NCBI GenBank assembly: GCA_016710985.1
Contig: JADJTX010000063.1
Span: 1-16,353, forward strand
From: Ignavibacteria bacterium
Lineage (GTDB): Bacteria > Bacteroidota > Ignavibacteria > Tepidaquicellales > Tepidaquicellaceae
Direction: 5' to 3'
Length of the DNA stretch: 16,353 nt
This document shows positions 7,439 through 13,967 of the stretch, piece after piece (positions within the stretch are counted from its first letter, which is position 1; every line of letters begins with the position of its first letter). The translations under genes and the position numbers were made by a program. The notes beneath the pieces were generated by a model. It did no database searches and was not told the origin of the DNA. It was given only the letters and a program-made list of their open reading frames with translations.

Positions 7439-7939
7439 GCCGCTGAGCTAAACAATACATCATCTGTATGGAACTGAGATGATGATAATATTCCAGCACC
7501 TATGATAGAATCAATTATGTATGACAATGGAATTAAAACAAATACCACCCTGCAGAATATGTCCCCCATGTATCTGAAGGAAATCTTATTTCCACTCCGG
7601 ATGATATTACAAGATGGATGAATTTCTTCTTACAGGTCAGGCGAATAAATATGAGTAATGTAGATAAGATGATGGAAAGTACTTCCGACCAGCCAGAATA
7701 ACAGTTATTACAGTCTCGGTCTTGCCTATATTGAGGGTTGGGATACGGACACAATGGCAAGTACATGTGAGCTTTCTTACGCAGAGAAATTGGAGTGATT
7801 ATAGGAATAACTTTTAGTCCGGATACAGGTATAACCAATTTTTGATCTCTAATCTTTCATTCTGCTTAGGATCTTGATGAAATTGTTGCTCAGAAACTGG
7901 ATGACTTCATTGCGATCAATGCGGTAAGAATATTTAGTG

Positions 7940-8290
7940 ATTTAGTATTGGGTATTGAGTATTGTTTACTGTTTATTTAAAATTTATTTATCACAAGAGG
8001 AGTATTTTTAATGGGGGAAGTGTTCAAGTTTTATAATTATGTTACCGGGGTTGATTCTCGCTGCTTCTTCAGGTTGGGATAAGCTCAAGAAAATTCGAAG
8101 TAACTAATCATCTATCATTAATTCAAATCTCCTGTTTTTGATTTTCAAAAATGCTTCATCCAACAAAGATGTATTTGCGATATTTTTTTTTAAATTATCA
8201 CAAAATGATTCACTAATGACTATGAAGATTTTCTAAATGTCTTCACAGTATTCTTTTTCAATCACTCCCATCATATTTAAAATGTGAAAA
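7940..8290. other. Non-coding interval
   Basis: The convergent gap between copy 2 of the serine hydrolase and the cyclase gene. It contains a short degenerate repeat of GTATTGGGTATTGAGTATTG type near 7946-7965 and AT-rich sequence. No gene, RNA or clear terminator hairpin is visible. Confidence 0.4.
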
Positions 8291-8836
8291 TTAAATGTAT
8301 TCACTCAGCTTCAGCTTCTCTTTTAATAATTTATACCTCGGATCATCAGCCGGTACTTTGAACGTTGGGTGTTCAATAATAATAGCTACAGGTCCTATCC
8401 TTTTTTCAACACATTGAAATAAATGATGAAATGCCTTGTCCATATCTCCTAATGATAGCCAGATCATTGCAAGATCCGCATCCACTACAACTCCCGGCTC
8501 TTCCTTCTGCCATTGCTCTATCTTGCGAATACATTCCATTGCTTTTTCCGCTTCACCTGTATTAGCATAAGCACACCCTAATGGTGTAAGACCTTTTAAA
8601 GGATGTTTTACTAATTTATGAACTTCCTCAAAGATCTCAATTGCCTTCTTCCAGTCTCCTTTTACTCCGTAGCACCATCCTTTTAACTCCAATGCTATGC
8701 GCATTTGCGGATGCATATCCAGAAGTAAATTAGCCTGTTTTAATGCTTCATCCGTTCTTCCTGCAATGAGGTAAGCATCGGTAAGGGACTTGTTAACTAT
8801 CGGAGAAAGCGGATCTGCCTGCAGCGCTTTTTCCAT
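8291..8836 (-). CDS. TPR C-terminal part of the class III cyclase protein
   Basis: 181 residues of tetratricopeptide repeats: MEKALQADPLSPIVNKSLTD, GRTDEALKQANLLLDMHP, GDWKKAIEIFEEVHKL, GEAEKAMECIRKIEQWQ and GDMDKAFHHLFQCVEKR, ending LLKEKLKLSEYI. This is the end of a protein whose N-terminus starts at 10216. The preceding frame stops at 8850 after YYLITKRK; adding one base in the T4 run at 8853-8856 would join them as TKRKNDVVDIMEKALQADP. The Met start is therefore internal. TPRs usually mediate protein-protein contacts, here perhaps sensing a partner that controls the cyclase. Confidence 0.85.
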   Translation of the reverse strand: MEKALQADPLSPIVNKSLTDAYLIAGRTDEALKQANLLLDMHPQMRIALELKGWCYGVKGDWKKAIEIFEEVHKLVKHPLKGLTPLGCAYANTGEAEKAMECIRKIEQWQKEEPGVVVDADLAMIWLSLGDMDKAFHHLFQCVEKRIGPVAIIIEHPTFKVPADDPRYKLLKEKLKLSEYI

Positions 8837-8849
8837 AATATCAACTACA

Positions 8850-9314
8850 TCATTTTCGCTTGGTGATCAGATAGTAAAAGGAAAGCAGCTGATGTGCGTC
8901 GGTTGCAGCAGGATTCAGCTCTATAGCTTTTAACAATGAATCATATGCCTCTTTCCATTTCCAGTCGTAAAGTAAAAAAGCAGAACCTTTAGCAGTATAT
9001 CCTGCTGAGAGTGAACTGTCGAGATATATTGCTTTATCACTGTACTTATGCACAATATCAAAAGCCTCACCGGGCTGCATTTGACCGGTTGATCCGAGAA
9101 AAGCATAAGATTCCGCAGCCATTGCATAAGCATGTGCGTAATCCGGCTCAAGTGATATTGCTTTTTCAAAAAATTCTATGGCTTTCTTAACATTCTTTGG
9201 AGTTATCTTATTATAAAAATGTAAACCTTTCAAAAAAAATGTATAAGCTTCAAGATTTTGTGTCGGCACCTTTACAAGTTTTTCCTCATGCTCTTTCGCA
9301 CTCAGATTCGGCAT
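8850..9314 (-). CDS. TPR middle part of the class III cyclase protein
   Basis: 154 residues. EHEEKLVKVPTQNLEAYTFF is the standard junction found in this protein type between the TolB/FlgO-like domain and the first TPR. It is followed by KKAIEFFEKAISLEPDYAHA and WKEAYDSLLKAIELNPAATD. It overlaps the upstream piece by 13 bases in another frame; one extra base in the A3/T3 run near 9313-9316 would restore VNKMPNLSAKEHEEKL. The start Met is internal. This and the neighbouring pieces make a single protein of about 640 residues. Confidence 0.85.
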   Translation of the reverse strand: MPNLSAKEHEEKLVKVPTQNLEAYTFFLKGLHFYNKITPKNVKKAIEFFEKAISLEPDYAHAYAMAAESYAFLGSTGQMQPGEAFDIVHKYSDKAIYLDSSLSAGYTAKGSAFLLYDWKWKEAYDSLLKAIELNPAATDAHQLLSFYYLITKRK

Positions 9315-10216
9315 TTATTAACTATAATACTGCTGATCTCATCCTGCACTTCAAATATATCAGTAAGGTCACGGTCAAAATTTTCACTCCAGATGTGATA
9401 CCCGTCAGCTGTATTTATTAACTGCGCCGTAATGCGTACACGGTTACCGGCTTTACGCACACTTCCTTCCAGTATTCTGTCTACATTCAGCTGTATCCCT
9501 ATCTCACGTATATCAGTATTTTTTCCTTTAAAGGCAAAGGCAGAGGTTCTTGAAGTTATCTGAAGACCATCTACTTTAGTAAATGCATTCAGAAGTTCTT
9601 CAGTAATACCGTCACTGAAGTATTCATTTTCAGGATCGGCGCTCATGTTTACAAAAGGCAGCACAGCAAGCCGGTTAGTAGGCAGTTTGGTTTTTCCTTT
9701 CAGTTCATCCCGTGCAGGGACAACAAGTCCTTTGTTATCTATTGCAAATATGCGGACAGGTTTTATCACATTCTTTAATTCAAAATAACCCATTTCACGG
9801 GCTGTAATGTTTTCCTGATTTCTTATTTCATCAAACACTTTTTCTGAAATAAAAACTGAACCCGGAACAGCAAGGGATTCAATCCTTGATGCAAGGTTAA
9901 CGCCATCGCCATAAATAGTTTCATCTTCTATTGAAATATCTCCTGTATGAATTCCTATGCGGACCTCTACTTTTGGTTCCTGTTGCAAAGTCTGCTGAAT
10001 TTCCACAGCACAATTAACTCCATCAATAGCGCTGTTAAACATACTCAGCGCACCATCTCCATAGTACTGAAGTATTTTTCCATTGTAAGCAGCAACGTAA
10101 GTTTCCAGAACTTCCTTCAGCCTTCGGCGCTTGTCTTTAGCTGATTGTTCGTTCTGCTGCATAAGAGCAGTGTAGCCTGTCATGTCGGAAAACATTATTG
10201 CAGCAAGCTGGCGCAT
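9302..10216 (-). CDS. Class III adenylate/guanylate cyclase with TolB/FlgO-like domain (N-terminal part)
   Basis: 304 residues. The catalytic domain covers 1-160. FSDMTGYT carries metal-binding D11; YYGDGAL carries the second metal Asp, D54. YGDGVNLASRIE carries N107 and R111, which stabilise the transition state. The two base-selecting positions appear to be Gln50 (usually Lys) and Thr100 (usually Asp), so ATP or GTP preference is uncertain. There is no membrane segment or upstream sensor: the cyclase is at the extreme N-terminus and soluble. Residues 181-300 are a TolB/FlgO-like alpha-beta domain with RLAVLPFVNMSADPENEYFS, DGITEELLNAF, SRTSAFAFKG and HIWSENFDRDL. The TPR region follows after a frame break. 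The ATG at 10216 fits the family start (RQLAAIMFSDM). No Shine-Dalgarno is visible; the upstream sequence is AT-rich. Confidence 0.92.
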   Translation of the reverse strand: MRQLAAIMFSDMTGYTALMQQNEQSAKDKRRRLKEVLETYVAAYNGKILQYYGDGALSMFNSAIDGVNCAVEIQQTLQQEPKVEVRIGIHTGDISIEDETIYGDGVNLASRIESLAVPGSVFISEKVFDEIRNQENITAREMGYFELKNVIKPVRIFAIDNKGLVVPARDELKGKTKLPTNRLAVLPFVNMSADPENEYFSDGITEELLNAFTKVDGLQITSRTSAFAFKGKNTDIREIGIQLNVDRILEGSVRKAGNRVRITAQLINTADGYHIWSENFDRDLTDIFEVQDEISSIIVNKCRI

Positions 10217-10251
10217 AGTTAAAATTAATAAATATAAAGTTGGAGAAAATT

Positions 10252-10591
10252 CACCACAGAGACTCAGAGATCACAGCCCTAGCAAAATTTAATATTTTCC
10301 TCACAGAGAAATCACAGAGGAAAAGTTAAGAAAATAACGGTTCTATTTAAATACTTTTATAAAAATATAAATTATGAACATTTTAATTCTTAAACTTCAT
10401 CTACCTATTTTGTCATTCTGAACGAAGCGGAGTGAAGTGAAGTGAAGAATCCAATAATTTAGTTTAAACTCAGGTTCTTGGATTCTTCGCTTCGCTCAGA
10501 ATGACAAAATAGAGTGTTACGTACTTCAGTTCTTAAAAAATATCTTTCTATAAATCTCTGTGGAACTCTGTGTACTCTGAGTCTCTGTGGT
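10252..10591. repeat. Long palindrome, CACCACAGAGACTCAGAG family
   Basis: The left arm, 10252-10276, reads CACCACAGAGACTCAGAG then ATCACAG. The right arm, about 10566-10591, reads CTCTGTGTACTCTGAGTCTC then TGTGGT, its reverse complement with one small change. A second pair of words (CACAGAGAAATCACAGAGG at 10302-10320; AATCTCTGTGGAACTCTGTG near 10553-10572) pairs more loosely. It fills the gap between the 5' end of the cyclase gene and the 3' end of the PaiB-like gene and encloses another palindrome. The ORFs drawn through it on either strand are artefacts of the repeat. Confidence 0.75.
10405..10512. repeat. Nested palindrome, TTTTGTCATTCTGAGCGAAG family
   Basis: The left arm, 10405-10452, begins CTATTTTGTCATTCTGAACG and ends GAAGAATCC. 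The right arm, 10480-10512, is GGATTCTTCGCTTCGCTCAG then AATGACAAAATAG. The left arm carries an extra short tandem, AGTGA repeated three times (10431-10445), absent from the right arm, so slippage expanded one arm only. This family is a well-known intergenic repeat in environmental Bacteroidetes-type genomes. Confidence 0.8.
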
Positions 10592-10624
10592 AAAAGATGG
10601 AAAAGGCAACTTACTGTTTCTATT

Positions 10625-10810
10625 CTACTCATCAGGAAATTGATCCTTAGCTCTTTTCTCCATTTCACCGGCAATCACCGCGGCGGCTCCGCCCTGTTCC
10701 CTGAGCTTCTCTATTATATTATGATAACTTTCTTTATCTCTGTCCTGACTTAATTTGAAAACATGGTTCATTTTCTTTACTTCAATTTCAAAAGCCACAA
10801 TTGCTGTCAT
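10625..10810 (-). CDS. C-terminal piece of the PaiB-like regulator
   Basis: 61 residues, beginning inside the protein at MTAIVAFEIEV and containing HVFKLSQDRDKESYHNIIEK, the conserved K(L/M)SQNR tail of the family, then the terminal LREQGGAAAVIAGEM. It joins the upstream piece once the frame near 10860 is corrected. The stop is natural. Confidence 0.8.
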   Translation of the reverse strand: MTAIVAFEIEVKKMNHVFKLSQDRDKESYHNIIEKLREQGGAAAVIAGEMEKRAKDQFPDE

Positions 10811-11142
10811 TAATTTTTTTGTGTACTCAGAAGGAAGGTTATCAAAAATTGTAGTTGAGTTTTATTTTGGTTTTCAAAATGAAGTGTTATCATTCGGAGT
10901 ACATCTACTAATGCATCGTCATCCAGAAATCTGATAATGCCTTTAGCATGTACGTTCATATAATTCCATGTTGAAGGAGTATGAGGATTACTATACCACG
11001 TACCGCTTACATATGTGTGATCACCTGTGAACACTACAAGTACATTTTCATTGTGTAAAAATGCTTTATGATGGTCTGTATTCTTCATCATATGTCCTCT
11101 TAATATTTTCCTGCCGTCATGCTCTTCAATAAATATCGGCAC
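10810..11142 (-). CDS. Open middle piece of the PaiB-like regulator
   Basis: 110 residues with the FMN-binding split-barrel core: HMMKNTDHHKAFLHNENVLV and YVSGTWYSNPHTPSTWNYMN. The last 15 or so residues after ENQNK are out of frame and should be disregarded. The Met start is internal: the barrel's first strand is upstream in another frame. Confidence 0.8.
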   Translation of the reverse strand: MPIFIEEHDGRKILRGHMMKNTDHHKAFLHNENVLVVFTGDHTYVSGTWYSNPHTPSTWNYMNVHAKGIIRFLDDDALVDVLRMITLHFENQNKTQLQFLITFLLSTQKN

Positions 11143-11260
11143 CTGTGTGGCAACAGGTTTGTTTTCTGAATCACATCCGGATAAAAAGCAAAAGGATGTT
11201 GGTCGATAAATTCTTTAATTACTTCCTCATTATTTTCTTTGTAATAGGGAGATCGTACAT

Positions 11261-11629
11261 AGCTATAGTTTTATTTTAAATTATTATTTAATTTCCCGTT
11301 AGTTTATTAAACTTATAATTTATTGAATTCTTAATGTTTAAAAATTGCCGGTTAGTTCAGGGATGTTGAAGTTTTCTGAGAACATTTCAAATATACACAA
11401 TAACTTTTAAAATATATTTGCTAAACTTTAACTCTGACTTAGCAATATCCAATAAGCAATGAGCAATGAATAACTGGTAACAATGATCAGAAAATACTGT
11501 CTTGTCGTACAGTTTACCTCATCCAAAACGATGCTTCTCAAAACACAAAAGAATCAAAAGGGCACAAAGAATAAAATGTTAAAAAAGGAAACCACTGACA
11601 GTTTCTCCATTTATTTTCGTATTTTCCTC
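11261..11629. other. Non-coding divergent interval
   Basis: AT-rich gap upstream of both the PaiB-like gene (minus) and the membrane-protein operon (plus). It holds a degenerate GCAATGAGCAATGA word (about 11456-11469) and a CAAAACACAAAAG...GGCACAAAG stretch at 11539-11569 that resembles one arm of the 2546-2789 family but has no partner. No gene is seen. Confidence 0.35.
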
Positions 11630-11676
11630 TTGACTAAATAATCAGTTTGCATTAACTTTGCACTACAAAGTACTTT
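11630..11676 (+). promoter_or_regulatory. Bacteroidetes-type promoter overlapped by operator-like palindromes
   Basis: TTGA (11630-11633), a 19-nt spacer and TAACTTTG (11653-11660) fit the TTTG / TAnnTTTG promoter described for Bacteroidetes primary sigma factors. Overlapping and just downstream are two palindromes: ACTTTG-cacta-CAAAGT (11655-11671) and AAAGTACTTT (11667-11676). They would block the promoter if bound. The operon behind it encodes its own winged-helix regulator, so autoregulation is a reasonable inference. Confidence 0.55.
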
Positions 11677-11698
11677 CTAACATAGATTAAATCATAAT

Positions 11699-11881
11699 AT
11701 GGAAAATAATAAGGATCATCTTGAGACTCTCAACGAGATAAAAGGTCTGATGCAAAGATCGTCAAGATTTTCATCGCTCAGCGGAATGTCCGGAATTGCA
11801 GCCGGTATAGCCGCTATCTTAGGCGCTGTGATCATCAGCATTTATTTTCATACAGGATTCTTTGAACGAATACCGGGATAA
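11699..11881 (+). CDS. Small multi-spanning membrane protein, N-terminal part
   Basis: 60 residues: an acidic cytosolic helix (MENNKDHLETLNEIKGLMQR) followed by SSRFSSLSGMSGIAAGIAAI and the first membrane span. The stop at 11879-11881 overlaps the next ATG as TAATG, which could be translational coupling. But homologues I recall have this segment fused to the following four or five spans in a protein of about 210 residues, so one shift near 11860-11880 is likely. The ATG at 11699 sits about 40 nt downstream of the promoter. This is the first gene of the operon. Confidence 0.75.
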   Translation: MENNKDHLETLNEIKGLMQRSSRFSSLSGMSGIAAGIAAILGAVIISIYFHTGFFERIPG

Positions 11882-12333
11882 TGATCCAGTCAAAAGATCA
11901 GCTTTCTGTCAATGTGACTTTTATAATTGCAGTACTCTTGGCGGTCTTCATACTTGCTTTGATGCTTACAATATATTTCTCATCCCGCAAAGCAAAAAAC
12001 AAAAACATAATTTTCTGGGACAGTATGGCAAAAAGAGTTTTTATGAACCTCTTTATCTTTTTACTTACCGGAGGAATATTTTGTATGATACTTTATTATT
12101 ACGGAATTTATTTTCTGATCGTCTCTGCAATGTTAATATTCTATGGACTTGGACTGATAAATGTAAGCAAGTTCACCGTCAAGGAAGTTGCGCAGCTTGG
12201 AGTATTAGAGATCTCTCTGGGGATCTTCGCGGCTTTTGTAACCGTTTATCCTCTACTGATCTGGACGGTTGGATTCGGAATACTTCATCTGATATACGGA
12301 ATTTATGTGTATCTAAAATACGAAAGAGCTTAA
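11881..12333 (+). CDS. Small multi-spanning membrane protein, C-terminal part
   Basis: 150 residues with about five hydrophobic spans (around 12-32, 53-73, 75-95, 104-123 and 125-143), separated by a basic loop SSRKAKNKNIIFWDSMAKR. The end IYGIYVYLKYERA is typical of a family found next to winged-helix regulators in Bacteroidetes-type genomes. No enzymatic motif is visible. The likely role is as membrane partner or target of the regulator encoded 2 bases downstream; this is inference from linkage only. It probably continues the frame of 11699-11881. Confidence 0.75.
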   Translation: MIQSKDQLSVNVTFIIAVLLAVFILALMLTIYFSSRKAKNKNIIFWDSMAKRVFMNLFIFLLTGGIFCMILYYYGIYFLIVSAMLIFYGLGLINVSKFTVKEVAQLGVLEISLGIFAAFVTVYPLLIWTVGFGILHLIYGIYVYLKYERA

Positions 12334-12335
12334 AG

Positions 12336-12633
12336 TTGAAGAGCATTATTGAAAATCTTGATGAAGTCTTGGAAACAAGGGTCAGGCTGGGAGTCATGTC
12401 GATCCTTGTTGTCAGTGATTCGGCGGACTTCCAACACGTTGAAACAGATGCTGGATGTTACAGACGGAAATCTTGCAAGTCACATCAGTGCACTTGAAAA
12501 AAGCAAATACATTAAAATTAAAAAAAAGATCATAGGGAAAAAAACGAATACAGCTTATACAGTTACAGATGCGGGCAGGAGAGCATTTACAAATCATTTG
12601 AACGCACTTGAACAATTAATTAAAAATAAATAA
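12336..12633 (+). CDS. Winged-helix transcriptional regulator (MarR-like, HTH_34 type), one frameshift
   Basis: The proposed start TTG at 12336, two bases after the previous stop, gives KSIIENLDEVLETRVRLGVM and SILVVSDSADF. Removing one C from the CC at about 12428-12429 restores FNTLKQMLDVTDGNLASHIS, the recognition-helix region, then ALEKSKYIKIKKKIIGKKTN and TAYTVTDAGRRAFTNHLNAL, the wing and last helix. The repaired protein is about 98 residues, normal for this class of single-domain regulators. The open frame from 12349 has a wrong N-terminus up to the shift. It probably binds the palindromes at 11655-11676 (inference). Confidence 0.85.
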
Positions 12634-12646
12634 GCAAATTCAAAAA

Positions 12647-13585
12647 ATGATAGTGAAAGAAATTATCATAACATACATTAACGATCCTAAAGAGCTTGAA
12701 AAATTATTCAGGCAGGATTCGTCATCATTCAGGCGTGAATTTAATTTAATTTATCCTGAATTAAGAAATAATCAGCTTGCTGACTTCTGGAATGAAAGAC
12801 TTAATTATGAGAACAGAACAGAGATTCCCGGAAACTCCCGGGGAGAATTGATGTTTGTAATAATTGCTTCCTTAATCGCAGGCATCTTTGCAAATATCCC
12901 GGAAATATTTCAAGTAGATGAGACTTTTTTCTATTCGAGAAACATTGGATTCATTGCTTTGCTGATGATAACAATTTATTTCGGATGGGTCGGCAATCTT
13001 ACTAAAAGAAAAATCATTGCAGCTGCATCAGCGTTTTTGGCTTCCGCGGTATTCATTAATCTGCTTCCGGTAAATGACTCGAGTGATACTTTAATATTAT
13101 CCTGCATTCATCTCCCGCTATTTCTCTGGACTGTATTAGGATTTGTGTTTACCGGAGACAGGCTTAATGATTATCAGAAAAGAATGGACTTCTTAAGATA
13201 CAACGGTGATCTCATTGTCATAACAGCAATCATACTGATATCGGGCATGGCACTGACAGCGATGACTCAGGGACTATTTTCACTGATTGGTCTGGAGATA
13301 TTTGATTTTTACAAACCGTTTGTGATCATACCCGGTCTTGCAGCCGCGCCGATAGTTGGAACATACGTAATCAGAAAAAATCCTCAGTTAGTAAGCAAGG
13401 TCTCACCTGTGATCGCCAGAATATTCAGTCCGCTGGTTTTGATTACACTCGTCGCATATTTAATCGCAATTATTGCTACCGGAAAAGATCCGTACAATGA
13501 CAGGGAATTTCTTCTGACGTTCAACATTCTCTTGATAGGCGTGATGGCAATAGTAATATTTTCCGTAGCTGAGACTTCCGTTTAA
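12647..13585 (+). CDS. DUF4153-like polytopic membrane protein, N-terminal part
   Basis: 312 residues. An N-terminal soluble segment has YINDPKELEKLFRQDSSSFR, which reads like the small all-helical leader seen before such membrane domains, then RGELMFVIIASLIAGIF and roughly eight spans in total (about 68-85, 97-113, 121-140, 149-170, 190-212, 223-240, 257-277, 289-308). It starts 14 nt after the regulator's stop, so it belongs to the same transcript. The stop at 13585 is probably a frame break: the next frame continues KRNRTEIVILFLLSS and ends with the ITPNRLAVLG motif. Function unknown. Confidence 0.75.
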   Translation: MIVKEIIITYINDPKELEKLFRQDSSSFRREFNLIYPELRNNQLADFWNERLNYENRTEIPGNSRGELMFVIIASLIAGIFANIPEIFQVDETFFYSRNIGFIALLMITIYFGWVGNLTKRKIIAAASAFLASAVFINLLPVNDSSDTLILSCIHLPLFLWTVLGFVFTGDRLNDYQKRMDFLRYNGDLIVITAIILISGMALTAMTQGLFSLIGLEIFDFYKPFVIIPGLAAAPIVGTYVIRKNPQLVSKVSPVIARIFSPLVLITLVAYLIAIIATGKDPYNDREFLLTFNILLIGVMAIVIFSVAETSV

Positions 13586-13604
13586 AAGGAACCGCACAGA
13601 GATC

Positions 13605-13898
13605 GTGATATTGTTTCTTCTTTCTTCAGTAACTGTAATCGTAAACTGTATTGCATTGTCAGCGATCGTATTCAGGATTTCCGAATGGGGGATCACGCCG
13701 AACCGACTTGCTGTCCTCGGAGGTAATGTCCTTATCCTTACAAATCTCTTACTCGTTACTGATAAATTACTCAGAGCAATGTTTAATAAAAGTGAGCCTG
13801 AAGAAGTTGAAAAGATAGTTTCAAAATTCCTTACGGTTTACTGTTCATGGACTGTCATTGTAGTATTTATATTTCCGCTTGTGTTTAATTTCAGATAG
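13605..13898 (+). CDS. DUF4153-like polytopic membrane protein, C-terminal part
   Basis: 97 residues, in a frame open from about 13569, with three further spans. WGITPNRLAVLGGNVLIL is the conserved GxTPNR motif that ends DUF4153-type membrane proteins, and supports the family call. The GTG at 13605 is only the first start-like codon after the shift near 13575; joined to the previous piece the protein is about 417 residues with 11 spans. The end FPLVFNFR is natural. Confidence 0.75.
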   Translation: MILFLLSSVTVIVNCIALSAIVFRISEWGITPNRLAVLGGNVLILTNLLLVTDKLLRAMFNKSEPEEVEKIVSKFLTVYCSWTVIVVFIFPLVFNFR

Positions 13899-13967
13899 GA
13901 GTTTTCAAAATCTACGTTGTTTGTTAACCAAAAATTTATTCAGCCAGATATTAAATAATTTTATTAA

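Larger units (their letters stand above)
6701..7935 (+). pseudogene. Serine hydrolase (beta-lactamase family) lipoprotein, copy 2, frameshifted
   Basis: A paralogue of 2848-4034 in the same orientation, 2.7 kb downstream of its end. The start is TTG at 6701 (MLIKIGKKTILVICCLIPL), with a lipoprotein signal peptide ending LTISSCSDDPV. The nucleophile motif is SITK, within RIASITKTFNAA. After shifts near 7000, 7040, 7130 and 7165 the frame recovers FDVINDPIPASVPEPYAG. The piece ending at 7438 carries HSNTGYNILGKIIERASGLT, so the Tyr motif region is better preserved than in copy 1, although the Tyr position itself reads as His. Beyond 7438 many shifts follow: IESIMYDNGIKTNTT, HVSEGNLIST, GLGYGHNG, FSPDTGI and finally KLDDFIAINAV. 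The KTG equivalent is HNG here against HTG in copy 1. This is the most damaged of the recognisable genes. Confidence 0.8.
10625..11260 (-). pseudogene. PaiB-family FMN-binding negative transcriptional regulator, frameshifted
   Basis: Split-barrel flavin-binding protein of the PaiB type, described in Bacillus as a repressor-like factor; many homologues have unknown roles. Read on the minus strand: ATG at 11260 (MY), then SPYYKENNEEVIKEFIDQHP after a one-base loss, then FAF; after a shift in the A5 run at 11182-11186 ISGCDSENKPVATQVPIFIE. Next the long piece RGHMMKNTDHHKAFLHNENV and YVSGTWYSNPHTPSTWNYMN, the family signature with W-Y-x(6)PTWNY. Then, after a shift near 10860, STTIFDNLPSEYTKKLMTAI and IVAFEIEVKKMNHVFKLSQD. 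The length, about 210 residues, is normal. Three shifts, two of them in homopolymers. Confidence 0.88.

Noticed and set aside
453..10591. CRISPR array
   Set aside because: The repeats are inverted pairs of different families, without the regular direct repeats and equal-length spacers of a CRISPR array.
10459..10674. Minus-strand ORF containing CHSERSEES
   Set aside because: That peptide is the well-known spurious translation of the CATTCTGAGCGAAG repeat family.
11539..11569. Possible solo arm of the ACCACTAAGGCACGAAG family
   Set aside because: It shares only CACAAA and GGCACAAAG words in AT-rich sequence; too weak to call.
11862..12497. Long plus-strand ORF of 211 residues
   Set aside because: Its first two thirds are cysteine-rich shadow of the membrane protein in another frame; only the segment after about 12336 is real, as the N-terminus of the winged-helix regulator.
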